NCBI RefSeq assembly: GCF_034057115.1
Contig: NZ_CP139195.1
Span: forward strand, 3,286,001-3,350,000
Source: Pseudomonas sp. AN-1
GTDB lineage: Bacteria; Pseudomonadota; Gammaproteobacteria; Pseudomonadales; Pseudomonadaceae
Reading direction: 5' to 3'
DNA: 64,000 nt
The notes under the pieces: generated by a model
Database searches by the model: none
What the model saw: only the letters and a program-made list of their open reading frames with translations
Told to the model about the DNA's origin: nothing
Translations under genes and position numbers: made by a program
Part shown: in pieces, positions 1 to 9,572 of the stretch
Layout: the number at the start of each line of letters is the position of its first letter
Position numbering within the stretch: the first letter of the stretch is position 1

Positions 1-2
1 TG

Positions 3-812
3 TGGGAGTTCGTCAGCGACGAGCCGCGCGAGGCCAACACCGAGGGCGGCATCTTCCCGGCGATCTTCGGCACGGTGATGATGACCCTGATCATGGCGGT
101 GATCGTCACCCCGTTCGGCGTGCTGGCGGCCATCTACCTGCGCGAGTACGCCAGGCAGGGCCTGCTGACCCGCATCATCCGCATCGCGGTGAACAACCTG
201 GCCGGCGTGCCGGCGATCGTCTACGGGGTGTTCGGCCTGGGCTTCTTCGTCTACGTGCTGGGCGGCTCGATCGACCAGCTGTTCTTCGCCGAGGCGCTGC
301 CGGCGCCGACCTTCGGCACCCCGGGCCTGTTGTGGGCGTCGCTGACCCTGGCGATCCTCGCCGTGCCGGTGGTGATCGTCGCCACCGAGGAAGGCCTGGC
401 GCGCATCCCGCGCGCCCTGCGCGAGGGCTCGCTGGCGCTCGGCGCGACCAAGGCCGAGACGCTGTGGAAGGTGGTGCTGCCGATGGCCAGCCCGGCGATG
501 ATGACCGGCATGATCCTCGCCGTGGCGCGCGCCGCCGGCGAGGTGGCGCCGCTGATGCTGGTCGGCGTGGTCAAGCTGGCGCCGAGCCTGCCGCTGGACG
601 GCAACTACCCGTACCTGCACCTCGACCAGAAGATCATGCACCTGGGCTTCCACATCTACGACGTCGGCTTCCAGAGCCCCAACGTCGAGGCCGCCCGCCC
701 GCTGGTGTACGCCACCGCGCTGCTGCTGGTGCTGGTGATCGCCCTGCTCAACCTGAGCGCGGTGTACATCCGCAACCACCTGCGCGAGAAGTACAAGGCG
801 CTGGACCACTGA
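3..812 (+). CDS. pstA: Phosphate ABC transporter permease PstA (5' end outside window)
   Basis: Inner-membrane permease subunit of the high-affinity Pst phosphate importer, partner of PstC and of the PstB ATPase. The reading frame is open from base 3, so the start lies upstream of the window and about 269 residues are visible. Several hydrophobic helices are separated by the cytoplasmic coupling loop typical of binding-protein-dependent permeases ([10 protein letters not shown], around base 430-460). The C-terminal region matches the long PstA form of pseudomonads. pstB follows after 76 bases on the same strand, which supports the assignment. Family identity is firm; only the truncation limits the entry. 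Confidence 0.95.
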   Translation, partial: WEFVSDEPREANTEGGIFPAIFGTVMMTLIMAVIVTPFGVLAAIYLREYARQGLLTRIIRIAVNNLAGVPAIVYGVFGLGFFVYVLGGSIDQLFFAEALPAPTFGTPGLLWASLTLAILAVPVVIVATEEGLARIPRALREGSLALGATKAETLWKVVLPMASPAMMTGMILAVARAAGEVAPLMLVGVVKLAPSLPLDGNYPYLHLDQKIMHLGFHIYDVGFQSPNVEAARPLVYATALLLVLVIALLNLSAVYIRNHLREKYKALDH

Positions 813-888
813 CCGATTTCCGCCGCAGCCGGCGGGCCGCACGGCGGCCCGCGCTGCGCAACCGAACTGTGAGCGTAGGGAGATCCCC

Positions 889-1719
889 ATGTCGCAACAA
901 CACACCCACGGCATCAACCTCGACAGCCTGGGCCGCAAGAAGCAGACCCTCGACCTGGCCAGCGAGCCGGTGGCCCTCGAGGTGCCCGGCCTCAACCTGT
1001 TCTACGGCGACAAGCAGGCGCTGTACGACGTGCAGATGAACATCCCGCGCAACCGCGTCACCGCCTTCATCGGCCCGTCGGGCTGCGGCAAGTCGACCCT
1101 GCTGCGCACCTTCAACCGCATGAACGACCTGGTCGACGGCTGCCGCGTGGAAGGCGAGATCCGCCTCGACGGCAAGGACATCTACGCCAAGGGCGTCGAC
1201 GTCGCCGAGCTGCGCCGCCGCGTCGGCATGGTGTTCCAGAAGCCCAACCCGTTCCCCAAGAGCATCTACGAGAACGTGGTCTACGGCCTGCGCCTGCAGG
1301 GCATCAACCAGAAGCGCGTGCTCGACGAGACCGTGGAGTGGGCGCTGAAGAGCGCGGCGCTGTGGGACGAGGTCAAGGACCGCCTGCACGACTCGGCGCT
1401 GGGCCTCTCCGGCGGCCAGCAGCAGCGCCTGGTGATCGCCCGCACCGTGGCGGTGCAGCCGGAAGTGCTGCTGCTCGACGAACCCTGCTCGGCGCTCGAC
1501 CCGATCTCCACCCTCAAGGTCGAGGAGCTGATCAACGAGCTGAAGGGCCAGTACACCATCGTCATCGTCACCCACAACATGCAGCAGGCGGCGCGCGTCT
1601 CCGACTACACCGCGTTCATGTACATGGGCAAGCTGATCGAGTTCGGCGATACCGATACCCTGTTCACCAACCCGGCGAAGAAGCAGACCGAGGACTACAT
1701 CACCGGCCGCTACGGCTAG
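889..1719 (+). CDS. pstB: Phosphate ABC transporter ATP-binding protein PstB
   Basis: Cytoplasmic ATPase that powers phosphate import through PstCA. The 276-residue product has the Walker A motif GPSGCGKST at residues 62-70, the Q-loop region [12 protein letters not shown] near 114-125, the ABC signature LSGGQQQR at 173-180 and Walker B LLLDEP at 194-199, followed by the PstB-typical CSALDP. The ATG is preceded by GTAGGGAGATCCCC. It lies between pstA and phoU on the same strand, the standard pst-phoU order. In the family, Pst also signals phosphate sufficiency to PhoR, which is encoded about 4 kb downstream here. Confidence 0.97.
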   Translation: MSQQHTHGINLDSLGRKKQTLDLASEPVALEVPGLNLFYGDKQALYDVQMNIPRNRVTAFIGPSGCGKSTLLRTFNRMNDLVDGCRVEGEIRLDGKDIYAKGVDVAELRRRVGMVFQKPNPFPKSIYENVVYGLRLQGINQKRVLDETVEWALKSAALWDEVKDRLHDSALGLSGGQQQRLVIARTVAVQPEVLLLDEPCSALDPISTLKVEELINELKGQYTIVIVTHNMQQAARVSDYTAFMYMGKLIEFGDTDTLFTNPAKKQTEDYITGRYG

Positions 1720-1864
1720 TGGCCATGGCAAATCGCGCCGGGCTGCGTCGGCGACGCTTGCCGTACGGGTCGTGTACTGTCTGCGCGTCGCCTCCTTGTC
1801 CGACACGATTTTCCAAGGGCCACTCCATCCTGTTCAGGTATCCGGTTTCAGCGAGGGTTCGCAC

Positions 1865-2581
1865 ATGATCAACAAAGACGGTCTCACCCATCACATCTCC
1901 GCCCAGTTCAACGCCGAGCTGGAGGACATCCGCAGCCACCTGCTGGCCATGGGCGGCCTGGTGGAGAAGCAGGTCAGCGACGCGGTCAGCGCGCTGGTCG
2001 ACGCCGACTCCGGCCTCGCCCAGCAGGTACGCGACGTCGACAACCAGATCAACCAGATGGAGCGCGACATCGACGAGGAGTGCGTGCGCATCCTCGCCCG
2101 CCGCCAGCCGGCGGCCTCCGACCTGCGCCTGATCATCAGCATCTCCAAGTCGGTGATCGACCTCGAGCGCATCGGCGACGAGGCCACCAAGATCGCCAAG
2201 CGCGCCATCGAGCTGTGCGAGGACGGCATGGCGCCCAAGGGCTACGTGGAGATCCGCCACATCGGCGAGCAGGTGCGCAAGATGGTCCAGGAGGCGCTGG
2301 ACGCCTTCGCCCGCTTCGACGCCGACCTCGCCCTGTCGGTGGCGCAGTACGACAAGATCGTCGACCGCGAGTACAAGAGCGCGCTGCGCGAGCTGGCCAC
2401 CTACATGATGGAAGACCCGCGCTCGATCTCCCGCGTGCTCAGCGTGATCTGGGCGCTGCGCTCGCTGGAGCGCATCGGCGACCACGCGCGCAACATCGCC
2501 GAGCTGGTGATCTACCTGGTGCGCGGCACCGACGTGCGCCACACCGGGCTGGCCAAGCAGGGTCCGGCCGACCAGGCCTGA
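1865..2581 (+). CDS. phoU: Phosphate-signalling protein PhoU
   Basis: Cytoplasmic negative regulator that links the state of the Pst transporter to PhoR. The 238-residue, all-helical product contains two similar halves, each with the family's metal-binding signature: ERIGDEATKIAKRA in the first and LERIGDHARNIAEL in the second. The start MINKDGLTHHIS matches the usual PhoU N-terminus. An in-frame ATG 93 bases upstream would add a segment with no PhoU similarity and poor codon usage, so it was rejected. The 145 bases after pstB contain a short GCGTCGGCGACGC palindrome (1744-1756) but no obvious terminator, so co-transcription with pst is likely. Confidence 0.96.
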   Translation: MINKDGLTHHISAQFNAELEDIRSHLLAMGGLVEKQVSDAVSALVDADSGLAQQVRDVDNQINQMERDIDEECVRILARRQPAASDLRLIISISKSVIDLERIGDEATKIAKRAIELCEDGMAPKGYVEIRHIGEQVRKMVQEALDAFARFDADLALSVAQYDKIVDREYKSALRELATYMMEDPRSISRVLSVIWALRSLERIGDHARNIAELVIYLVRGTDVRHTGLAKQGPADQA

Positions 2582-2585
2582 GCGC

Positions 2586-2613
2586 CGCCGGCCTGATCCA
2601 GATCAGGCCGGCG
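2586..2613. terminator. Perfect hairpin after phoU
   Basis: CGCCGGCCTGATC pairs perfectly with GATCAGGCCGGCG across a 2-base centre, directly after the phoU stop. There is no T-tract, so this may be a transcript-end or stabilising hairpin rather than a classic intrinsic terminator. Confidence 0.5.
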
Positions 2614-2709
2614 CGAATCCGTTCGCGGCAGCGCCGAACGCGTCTCACCCGGACGCCGGCCGGGCTGGTAGGCTTGCCCGGTCTTCCGCCCTGCTGACAG
2701 CGTGCCATC

Positions 2710-3639
2710 ATGACCGTCCGCTCCCTCCTGCTCGGTTTCCTGCTCGCCGGCCTGGCCGCCCCGGCCGGCGCGCTGACCATCTACAAGCATGTCGACGCCA
2801 ACGGCGTGGTCACCTACAGCGACCAGGCCCGCCCGGGCGCGCAGGTGTTCCAGCTGCAGCCCGGCGGCTTGCGCGCGCCCGGCGCGGCGCCGCGCGCCGA
2901 GGCGCCGGATGCGCGGGTGCGCCTGGACACCGTCAGGCACGCCGGCGGCCACACCCTGCGGGTGCACAACGAGCTGTTCGCCCCGGTGGAGGTCGAGCTG
3001 CGCGTGGAGGACGTCGCCAACGCCAGCGGCGCGCCGGACCGGCCGCTGCGCTGGATCCTGCCGCCGCGCAGCCAGATCCGCCTGCTGACCCTGGCGCCGC
3101 GCGACCCGGCGCAGCCGCTGCGCTACACGCCCAGACTCAGCCACGCCCTCGGCGACCCGCGCCTGCTGCCGCGCCCCTACCGCTACCCGCTGCCCTGGCA
3201 GGGCGGGCCGTTCCGCCAGAGCCAGGGCGCCAACGGCCTGTACAGCCACTTCACGCCCAAGGGCCGCCACGCGGTGGACATCGCCATGCCCGAGGGCACG
3301 CCGATCCTCGCCGCCCGCGAGGGGGTGGTGGTCGGCACCCTGAACAGCCAGGCCGGCGCGGCGCCGTACCCCGGCGGCAACTACGTGCGCATCCTCCACG
3401 ACGACGGCACCATGGGCGTCTACCTGCACCTGCAGCAGGGCTCGGTGCAGGTCGCCCCCGGCCAGCGCGTGCGCGCCGGCGCGCCCATCGCCCGCTCCGG
3501 CAACACCGGGCGCAGCACCGGCCCGCACCTGCACTTCGTGGTGCAGCGCAACGTCGGCCTGGCGGTGGAGTCGATCCCCTTCCAGTTCGCCCAGCCGGTG
3601 GACAGCCTGCCCAACTTCGCCATCGGCGGCGAGGACTGA
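2710..3639 (+). CDS. Secreted M23 (LytM-type) zinc metallopeptidase
   Basis: Probable periplasmic peptidoglycan endopeptidase of 309 residues. A signal peptide (about residues 1-21, ending PAGA) leads into a DUF4124-like segment (IYKHVDANGVVTYSD), a beta-rich linker, then an M23 domain from about residue 165. Zinc-site features are YSH at 178-180, HAVDIAMPEG at 187-196 and GPHLHF at 271-276. The HLH ligands and the GNTGRSTGPHLHF context are typical of active M23 enzymes. It sits between phoU and the phoR/phoB genes as in P. aeruginosa. Catalytic activity is inferred from retained ligands; the cellular substrate is not known from sequence. Confidence 0.88.
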   Translation: MTVRSLLLGFLLAGLAAPAGALTIYKHVDANGVVTYSDQARPGAQVFQLQPGGLRAPGAAPRAEAPDARVRLDTVRHAGGHTLRVHNELFAPVEVELRVEDVANASGAPDRPLRWILPPRSQIRLLTLAPRDPAQPLRYTPRLSHALGDPRLLPRPYRYPLPWQGGPFRQSQGANGLYSHFTPKGRHAVDIAMPEGTPILAAREGVVVGTLNSQAGAAPYPGGNYVRILHDDGTMGVYLHLQQGSVQVAPGQRVRAGAPIARSGNTGRSTGPHLHFVVQRNVGLAVESIPFQFAQPVDSLPNFAIGGED

Positions 3640-3664
3640 CCGCACTGCAGGGCTCGCCAACGAC

Positions 3665-3690
3665 AAGGGCCACCCCGCGGGGTGGCCCTT
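3665..3690. terminator. Bidirectional terminator between convergent genes
   Basis: A perfect 26-base palindrome, AAGGGCCACCCCG followed by its reverse complement, lies between the convergent M23 peptidase and CorC-like genes. A-rich and T-rich ends let it act in both directions. Confidence 0.85.
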
Positions 3691-3716
3691 TGGCGTTGGG
3701 CGAATAGGGCGCCGGT

Positions 3717-5054
3717 TCAGTCCAGCCTGAGCACCTTGGCCATGACGATCTTCGGCCCCTTCATCTTCTTGACGATGATGCGCAGGCCGTGGGTCTCCAG
3801 CGTCTCGTCCTCGCTGGGCAGGCGCTTGAGGCTGTCGTAGACCAGCCCGGCCAGGGTGTCGGCCTCGACGTCGTCGAGATTCACCTCGAGCAGGCGCTCG
3901 ATCTTGAACAGCGGCGTGTCGCCGCGCACCAGCAGCTTGCCCGGCTGGTAGGCGAGCAGGCCGCGCTCGGTCTTGCGGTGCTCGTCCTGGATGTCGCCGA
4001 CCAGCACCTCGAGCACGTCCTCCATGGTCAGGAAGCCGACCACCTTGCCGTCGGCCTCCTCGACCAGGGCGAAGTGCGCGCCGCCCTGGCGAAACTGCTC
4101 GAGCAGGCGGCCCAGCGGCAGGTGCCGCGACACCCGCTCGATGGGGTGCAGCAGGCTGCGCAGGTCGAAGGCGGCGGCCTCGCCGGGCTCGGGCAGGGCC
4201 AGCAGCAGGTCCTTGATGTGCAGCACGCCGACGAACTGCTGCGCGGCGTCCTGCACCGGGTAGCGGCTGAACTTGTGGCGGCGGATCTCGGCGAGGATCT
4301 CGTCGAGGCTGGCGTCGGCGTCCAGGCATACCAGGTCCTCGCGCGAGTTGGCCCAGTCGACCACCTCCAGCTCGCCCAGCTCCATGGCCGAGGCCAGCAC
4401 GCGCAGGTCCTGGTCGCCGGCGTCGCGGCCGCGGCTGGAGTGGAGGATCAGCTTGAGCTCCTCGCGGCTGTAGTGGTGCTCGTGGTGCGGCCCCGGCTCG
4501 CCTTGCCCGGCGATGCGCAGGATGGCGTTGGCGCTGGCGTTGAGCAGCCAGATCGCCGGGTACATGGCCCAGTAGAAGGCGTACAGCGGCGCGGCGGTCC
4601 ACAGCGACAGGCGCTCGGGCTGGCGGATCGCCCAGGACTTGGGCGCCAGCTCGCCGACCACGATGTGCAGGTAGGAGATGATGAAGAATGCGGTGAAGAA
4701 GGCGATGGCGTGCACCAGCGCCGGCGAGTCGACGCCGAAGTAGCCGAGCAGCGGCTCGAGCAGGTGGGCGAAGGCCGGCTCGCCGACCCAGCCGAGGCCC
4801 AGCGAGGCGAGGGTGATGCCCAGCTGGCAGGCCGACAGGTAGGCGTCCAGCTGGCCGTGCACGGTGCGCAGGATGTGGCCGCGCCAGCCGTGCTCGGCGG
4901 CGATGCTCTCGACGCGGGTGGCGCGCAGCTTCACCATGGCGAACTCGGCGGCTACGAAGAAGCCGTTGAGCAGGACCAGCAGCAGGGCGAACAGGACGAG
5001 GCCGAAGTCGGCGAAGTAGCGGGCGGCGGTATAGGCAGGGGAAGGGTCCATGGG
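3717..5054 (-). CDS. CNNM/CorC (HlyC) family membrane protein with CBS pair
   Basis: Inner-membrane protein of the CorB/CNNM-CorC group, associated with Mg2+/Co2+ efflux or homeostasis. From MDPSPAY the product is 445 residues. An N-terminal DUF21/CNNM membrane domain (about 15-200, with LNGFFVAAEFAMVKLR) is followed by a tandem CBS pair (about 215-345) and a C-terminal CorC/HlyC domain ending KMKGPKIVMAKVLRLD. A start eight codons upstream (base 5078) is also possible; neither has a clear ribosome-binding site. It lies 69 bases downstream of phoR on the same strand and may be read from the phoBR transcript. Transport substrate is unproven. Confidence 0.88.
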   Translation of the reverse strand, partial: PMDPSPAYTAARYFADFGLVLFALLLVLLNGFFVAAEFAMVKLRATRVESIAAEHGWRGHILRTVHGQLDAYLSACQLGITLASLGLGWVGEPAFAHLLEPLLGYFGVDSPALVHAIAFFTAFFIISYLHIVVGELAPKSWAIRQPERLSLWTAAPLYAFYWAMYPAIWLLNASANAILRIAGQGEPGPHHEHHYSREELKLILHSSRGRDAGDQDLRVLASAMELGELEVVDWANSREDLVCLDADASLDEILAEIRRHKFSRYPVQDAAQQFVGVLHIKDLLLALPEPGEAAAFDLRSLLHPIERVSRHLPLGRLLEQFRQGGAHFALVEEADGKVVGFLTMEDVLEVLVGDIQDEHRKTERGLLAYQPGKLLVRGDTPLFKIERLLEVNLDDVEADTLAGLVYDSLKRLPSEDETLETHGLRIIVKKMKGPKIVMAKVLRLD

Positions 5055-5123
5055 GGCTTGTCGCAGTGGAAAGCCCATAGCATGGGAGGCGGCGGCGCGG
5101 CTTTCAAGCCCGCCGCCGCCGCT

Positions 5124-6416
5124 TCAGCGCCGCACCACCTGCGCGGGCGGGAAGTGGCAGGTGAAGGTGCTGCCCTTGCCCGGCGTGCTGTCGATCTGCA
5201 GCTGGCCGCGGTGGTGGATCAGCACGTGCTTGACGATGGCCAGGCCCAGGCCGGTGCCGCCGGTGTTGGCCGAGCGGCTGGCGTCGACCCGGTAGAAGCG
5301 CTCGGTGAGGCGCGGAATGTGCCTGGCCTCGATGCCCAGGCCGCTGTCCTGCACGGCGAGGTGCGCGCCCTCGGCGTCGGCCCACCAGCGGATGCGGATC
5401 TCGCCGCCCTCCGGGCTGTACTTGACCGCGTTGAACACCAGGTTGGAGAAGGCGCTGCGCAGCTCGCTCTCGCTGCCCTTGAGCCTGACCGTGGCGTCGG
5501 CCTCCAGGCTGATGCGGTGGCGGTCGGCGGACAGCGCCTGGGCGTCGCCGCGGATCGACAGCAGCAGCAGGTCGACCGCCACCGGCTTGCTGTCGGCCGG
5601 GTAGTCGGTGGCCTCCAGGCGGGCCAGCAGCAGCAGGTCGTTGAGCAGGTTCTGCATGCGCGCGCCCTGCTGCTGCATCTGCTGCAGGGCGCGGCGCCAG
5701 CGTGGCTGGATGTCGTCGACGTTGTCCTGCAGGGTCTCCAGGTAGCCGGTGAGCACGGTCAGCGGCGTGCGCAGCTCGTGGGAGACGTTGGCGACGAAGT
5801 CCTTGCGCATCTGTTCGAGCTGGTGGAGGCGGGTGACGTCGCGCACCAGCATCAGGTGCTCGCCGTTGCCGTACAGGGTCAGCTGCAGCTGCAGGCGCAG
5901 GTGGTCGTCGACCGGCGAGGGCAGCTCCAGCGGCTCGCGGTGGTTGTCCTGCTCGAAGTATTCCTTGAAGCGCGGATGGCGCACCAGGTTGGTGATCGGC
6001 TGGCCGCCGTCCTGCTTGCGCTTGAGGCCGAGCAGCTGGCCGGCGGCGCGGTTCCACCACTCCAGGTTGCCCTGGCGGTCGAGCATGACCACGCCGTCCT
6101 TGAGCGCGGCGGTGGACTCCTGCACGCGGTCGATCACCGCCTGCAGGCGGCCGCGGGCGCGCTGGTTGCGCTTCTGCAGGTGGTAGATCTGGTCGAACAC
6201 CTCGCCCCACACGCCGGAGCCTTCCGGCGGCAGTTCGTCGGCGTTCTTCAGCCAGTGGTGCAGGCGCAGCAGCTGGCGCAGGTTCCAGTACAGGTAGCCG
6301 GCGAGGCCGAGCACCAGCGCCCAGGCGTACTGGCCCGTGACCAGGCCGAGCAGCAGGCAGGCCCCCAGCAGCAACAGCAGGCGGCGGAGGAGGATGCCGC
6401 GCCAGTCTTGGTTCAC
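5124..6416 (-). CDS. phoR: Phosphate sensor histidine kinase PhoR
   Basis: Membrane-bound kinase of the PhoR-PhoB system, controlling PhoB phosphorylation in response to Pst/PhoU. The 430-residue product has two N-terminal hydrophobic helices with almost no periplasmic loop (residues 8-45), a linker, a PAS domain (about 95-200), the HisKA H-box FVANVSHELRTPLT with the phosphorylated His at 213, and a HATPase domain with N-box and G-boxes (SGLGIEARHI, TGGTGLGLAIVKHV). Architecture and length fit PhoR. phoB lies 63 bases upstream in the same orientation. Confidence 0.96.
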   Translation of the reverse strand: MNQDWRGILLRRLLLLLGACLLLGLVTGQYAWALVLGLAGYLYWNLRQLLRLHHWLKNADELPPEGSGVWGEVFDQIYHLQKRNQRARGRLQAVIDRVQESTAALKDGVVMLDRQGNLEWWNRAAGQLLGLKRKQDGGQPITNLVRHPRFKEYFEQDNHREPLELPSPVDDHLRLQLQLTLYGNGEHLMLVRDVTRLHQLEQMRKDFVANVSHELRTPLTVLTGYLETLQDNVDDIQPRWRRALQQMQQQGARMQNLLNDLLLLARLEATDYPADSKPVAVDLLLLSIRGDAQALSADRHRISLEADATVRLKGSESELRSAFSNLVFNAVKYSPEGGEIRIRWWADAEGAHLAVQDSGLGIEARHIPRLTERFYRVDASRSANTGGTGLGLAIVKHVLIHHRGQLQIDSTPGKGSTFTCHFPPAQVVRR

Positions 6417-6479
6417 CTTGCGATCCTTGTAAAGCGGCCGCCCCGGCGGGGCGGCGAAGGCCAGGGAGTGACGCGTGCG

Positions 6480-7169
6480 TCAGCCCTTGGTGGAGAAACG
6501 ATAGCCGGTGCCGCGCACGGTCTGCACCAGGTTTTCGCAGCTCTCGCCGAGCGCCTTGCGCAGGCGGCGGATATGCACGTCGACGGTGCGCTCCTCGACG
6601 TAGACGTTGCCGCCCCACACCTGGTCGAGCAGCTGGCTGCGCGTGTAGGCGCGCTCCTGGTGGGTCATGAAGAACTGCAGCAGGCGGTACTCGGTGGGTC
6701 CCATCTCCGCCGGCTTGCCGTCGATGGTGACGCGGTGGCTGAGCGGGTCGAGCACCAGCGGGCCGACCTCGATCGGCGTCTCGCCGTCGCTGGCGCCGGC
6801 GCGGCGCAGCACCGCCTTGAGCCGGGCGACCAGCTCGCGCGGCGAGAACGGCTTGGTGATGTAGTCGTCGGCGCCGACCTCCAGGCCCTGGATCTTGTTG
6901 TCCTCCTCGCCCTTGGCGGTGAGCATGATGATCGGCGTGCCGGCGGTCAGCTCGTCGCGCTTGAGGCGGCGGGCCAGTTCGATGCCGGAGGTGCCGGGCA
7001 GCATCCAGTCGAGGAGGATCAGGTCGGGCTTGCGGTCGACGATCAGCGCGTGGGCCTGCTGGCTGTTCTCCGCTTCGAGGCACTCGTAGCCGGCCATTTC
7101 CAGGGCGACGGCGATCATCTCGCGAATCGGTGCTTCGTCGTCAACGATGAGGATGGATTTGCCAACCAT
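6480..7169 (-). CDS. phoB: Phosphate regulon response regulator PhoB
   Basis: OmpR-family transcription activator of the phosphate-starvation regulon. Residues 1-120 form a receiver domain ([14 protein letters not shown], phospho-acceptor Asp54 in LLDWMLPG, Lys in MLTAKGEED). Residues 130-229 form a winged helix ending [11 protein letters not shown] and [12 protein letters not shown]. The start MVGKSILIV matches PhoB; a longer frame would add 12 unrelated residues. A candidate PhoB-binding site lies 51 bases upstream, consistent with autoregulation. It is expected to control the pst genes at the left of this window. Confidence 0.97.
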   Translation of the reverse strand: MVGKSILIVDDEAPIREMIAVALEMAGYECLEAENSQQAHALIVDRKPDLILLDWMLPGTSGIELARRLKRDELTAGTPIIMLTAKGEEDNKIQGLEVGADDYITKPFSPRELVARLKAVLRRAGASDGETPIEVGPLVLDPLSHRVTIDGKPAEMGPTEYRLLQFFMTHQERAYTRSQLLDQVWGGNVYVEERTVDVHIRRLRKALGESCENLVQTVRGTGYRFSTKG

Positions 7170-7219
7170 GGGACTGTCTCTGTGATTCCGTGGCGATGCC
7201 GGCATTACATAACGGAATT

Positions 7220-7237
7220 ATTGCAGCGATGTTACAT
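7220..7237 (-). promoter_or_regulatory. Candidate Pho box upstream of phoB
   Basis: On the minus strand this reads ATGTAACATCGCTGCAAT. It has the 7-4-7 layout of a Pho box (CTGTCAT-N4-CTGTCAY) with several mismatches, inside an AT-rich stretch 51 bases from the phoB start. The match is partial and judged by eye. Confidence 0.45.
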
Positions 7238-7376
7238 GGCGGCGGCGAAGGGGCCGGCGGGCGGCTTCGGCTATGCTGCAAGGGCTCGCCGGCGCCTGCC
7301 GGCAGCCGGTGCCTGGCGTGCCGTCCGCCTGTCCTCGCGGTCGCCGGGTCCTCCCATCCCACCGAGGAGAGCCGCG

Positions 7377-7766
7377 ATGCTCAGAATCCCTCCACCCCTG
7401 CTGGCGCTGGCCGGCGGCGCCCTGCTTGCGCTGCTCGGCCAGGCCCAGGCGGCCGAACCGGCGATGGTCAAGGACGGCATGCTGGTCGACGCCCGGGGCA
7501 TGACCCTGTACACCTACGACAAGGACAGCCCCGGCCAGTCGATGTGCAACGATACCTGCGCGACCAACTGGCCGCCGCTGGTGGCTACCGCCGATGCCCA
7601 GGGCAACGACGACTGGAGCACGCTGCAGCGCGCCGACGGCAGCTGGCAGTGGGCCTACTACGGCAAGCCGCTGTACACCTTCATCCAGGACCAGAAGCCG
7701 GGCGACATGCTCGGCGAGGGCAAGATGGGCGTCTGGCACGTCGCCCGCCCGGCCGCCGGCCAGTAG
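7377..7766 (+). CDS. Small secreted protein with PF03640-type repeats (COG4315-like)
   Basis: A 129-residue exported protein of unknown function. A signal peptide ends near residue 23 (LGQAQA/AEPAM). The mature part shows the two-copy pattern of the secreted-repeat family: GMTLYTYDKDSPGQSMC, then CATNWPPL, then a second GKPLYTF...GVWHV unit. Two cysteines (MCNDTCATNWPP) could form a disulphide. There is no lipobox. A strong GAGGAG ribosome-binding site precedes the ATG. It is transcribed away from phoB and stands alone before a terminator shared with ubiA. Confidence 0.8.
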   Translation: MLRIPPPLLALAGGALLALLGQAQAAEPAMVKDGMLVDARGMTLYTYDKDSPGQSMCNDTCATNWPPLVATADAQGNDDWSTLQRADGSWQWAYYGKPLYTFIQDQKPGDMLGEGKMGVWHVARPAAGQ

Positions 7767-7779
7767 CCGGGCGGCGGTA

Positions 7780-7801
7780 CCCCGCCGGCGTGCCGGCGGG
7801 G
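7780..7801. terminator. Hairpin between convergent genes
   Basis: CCCCGCCGGC and GCCGGCGGGG form a perfect 10-base stem with a 2-base loop, between the small secreted protein gene and the ubiA stop codon. Confidence 0.7.
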
Positions 7802-7802
7802 T

Positions 7803-8693
7803 TCAGCGCAGGGCGTAGTCGGCGATGGTGCCGGCGAGGATCGCCAGACCGGCCCAGTGGTTGTGCAGGAAGGCGCGGAAGCAGGCCTGGCCATCTCCCG
7901 TGCGGGTGCTCCAGTACTCCCAGGCGAAGCAGCCGGCGGCCACCGCCAGGCCGAGGTGGAACCATGCACCCAGCCCGAAGCGCGCCGCGGCGAGCAGCAG
8001 GCACAGCAGGCTGAGGCCCTGGAGGATGGCGATGATCGGGCGGTCGGCCTCGCCGAACAGGATGGCGGTCGACTTCACGCCGATCTTCAGGTCGTCGTCG
8101 CGATCGGTGATCGCGTAGTAGGTGTCGTAGGCCACCGTCCACAGCAGGTTGGCCAGGTACAGCAGCGCCGCCGCCGCCGGCAGGCTGCCGGCCTCGGCGG
8201 TGAAGGTCATCAGGATGCCCCACGAGTAGGCCGCGCCGAGCACCACCTGCGGGTAGTAGGTGTGGCGCTTCATGAACGGGTAGAGCGCGGCCAGCGCCAC
8301 CGCGCCGAACGACAGCCACACGGTGGTCGCGTTGGTCAGCAGCACCAGGGCGAAGGCCACCGCCATCAGCACGGCGAAGGTCGCCAGCGCCTCGCGCGGA
8401 GTCATCCGCCCGCTGGCCAGCGGGCGCGCGCGGGTGCGCTCGACGTGGCCGTCGAAGCGGCGGTCGGCGAAGTCGTTGATCGCGCAGCCGGCCGAGCGGG
8501 TCAGCACCACGCCGAGGGAGAAGATCAGCAGGTTGGCCAGCGACGGCACGCCCTCGGCGGCGATCCACAGCGCGGTGAGGGTCGGCCACAGCAGCAGGTA
8601 GATGCCGATCGGCCGGTTCAGCCGGGTCAGGTCGATGAAGTCCTGGGCGCGCGGGTGCAGGCGCGCCAGGGGCTTGAGCAGGGAGAGGGACAT
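7803..8693 (-). CDS. ubiA: 4-hydroxybenzoate polyprenyltransferase UbiA
   Basis: Integral membrane prenyltransferase that joins the polyprenyl chain to 4-hydroxybenzoate, the first committed step of ubiquinone synthesis. The 296-residue protein carries both Asp-rich Mg-diphosphate motifs: [15 protein letters not shown] and [20 protein letters not shown]. About eight hydrophobic helices are visible. The start MSLSLLKPL follows a purine-rich stretch; upstream in-frame codons code for an implausible Arg-rich tail. ubiC lies 97 bases upstream in the same direction, so product and substrate genes are adjacent. Confidence 0.96.
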   Translation of the reverse strand: MSLSLLKPLARLHPRAQDFIDLTRLNRPIGIYLLLWPTLTALWIAAEGVPSLANLLIFSLGVVLTRSAGCAINDFADRRFDGHVERTRARPLASGRMTPREALATFAVLMAVAFALVLLTNATTVWLSFGAVALAALYPFMKRHTYYPQVVLGAAYSWGILMTFTAEAGSLPAAAALLYLANLLWTVAYDTYYAITDRDDDLKIGVKSTAILFGEADRPIIAILQGLSLLCLLLAAARFGLGAWFHLGLAVAAGCFAWEYWSTRTGDGQACFRAFLHNHWAGLAILAGTIADYALR

Positions 8694-8790
8694 CGCGGGC
8701 CTCCGGAGTCGAAACCGCCGGCCGCCGCTGCCGCGCATTCGGCCGGTGCAAAGCGGGGCAGTATACGGCGTGGCGCTCCCCCGGGGCGCC

Positions 8791-9342
8791 TCAGTTGCGC
8801 GCCGCGGCGTCGGCCTGCCACAGCGCCGGCAGGAACACCTCGGCGACCAGCACGCCCAGCGCGCCCTGGCAGAACAGCGAGCGGCGCCCCCACAGGCCGT
8901 CCGCGCGCACCGCCGGCGGCAGCAGCACCGCCGGGTAGCGGCAGACCTCGATCGGCTGGCGGGTGAAGGCCGGGTCGCGGAACAGCAGGTGGCCCAGCGA
9001 GGTGCTGCCGAGGCTGTCGAGGGCGAAGGGCTGCGCCTCCAGGGCGCTGCGCGCCGCCACGCTGCGGGCGAACACCCAGGCCTGCCCGGCGCCGTGCAGG
9101 TAGACCTCGCGCACCCAGCCCTCGCTGCCGGGCGCCACGCCGAGGGCGGCGCATTCGTCGTCGCGCAGGATCTGCCAGCCCTCGACCAGCGGCTCGACGG
9201 CGAAGCGGCCGGCGCCGAGCTCGGTGAGGCGGCGGGTCAGCGAGCCCGGCTCGTTGAGCCAGTCGAGCTCGCGGGCGGTGGGGGCGGGATGCAGCAGGTC
9301 GGGGGCCAGCCATCGCGGGCTGGCGCAGGCAGTCTGGGACAC
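8791..9342 (-). CDS. ubiC: Chorismate lyase UbiC (GTG start)
   Basis: Cytosolic chorismate-pyruvate lyase that makes 4-hydroxybenzoate for ubiquinone. The 183-residue product retains the family signatures [25 protein letters not shown] (with the active-site Arg), [15 protein letters not shown] and [19 protein letters not shown]-like C-terminus. No ATG lies near the start of similarity. The GTG at 9340-9342 is the best choice, because a longer frame from 9570 adds Arg-rich sequence and runs toward the neighbouring HU-like gene's leader. ubiA follows. The start is moderately certain; the function is firm. Confidence 0.9.
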   Translation of the reverse strand: MSQTACASPRWLAPDLLHPAPTARELDWLNEPGSLTRRLTELGAGRFAVEPLVEGWQILRDDECAALGVAPGSEGWVREVYLHGAGQAWVFARSVAARSALEAQPFALDSLGSTSLGHLLFRDPAFTRQPIEVCRYPAVLLPPAVRADGLWGRRSLFCQGALGVLVAEVFLPALWQADAAARN

Positions 9343-9572
9343 GGCAGGGCACGGCAGCGGAAAACCAGCGGCGAGTCTAGCACGCGGCCCCGCCGCGGGC
9401 CTCCGGCGTCGCGATCTACGACCAATGGCCGGTGCCGGCGTGCCTTCGGGGTCTGGCGCCGCTCCGGCGGGCATGCCATCCTTCGACCGTCCGCCGCGCG
9501 CCGGGGCCTGTCCGGCCGGCGTCATGCAGCGCGCGGCCTTGCCACAACAAGAACAATTCACACGAGGCATCT

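Noticed and set aside
3789-7766. A 1325-codon plus-strand frame ending in the small secreted protein
   Set aside because: Most of it is antisense to the CorC-like, phoR and phoB genes. Only the last 129 codons, from 7377 with their own ribosome-binding site and signal peptide, look real.
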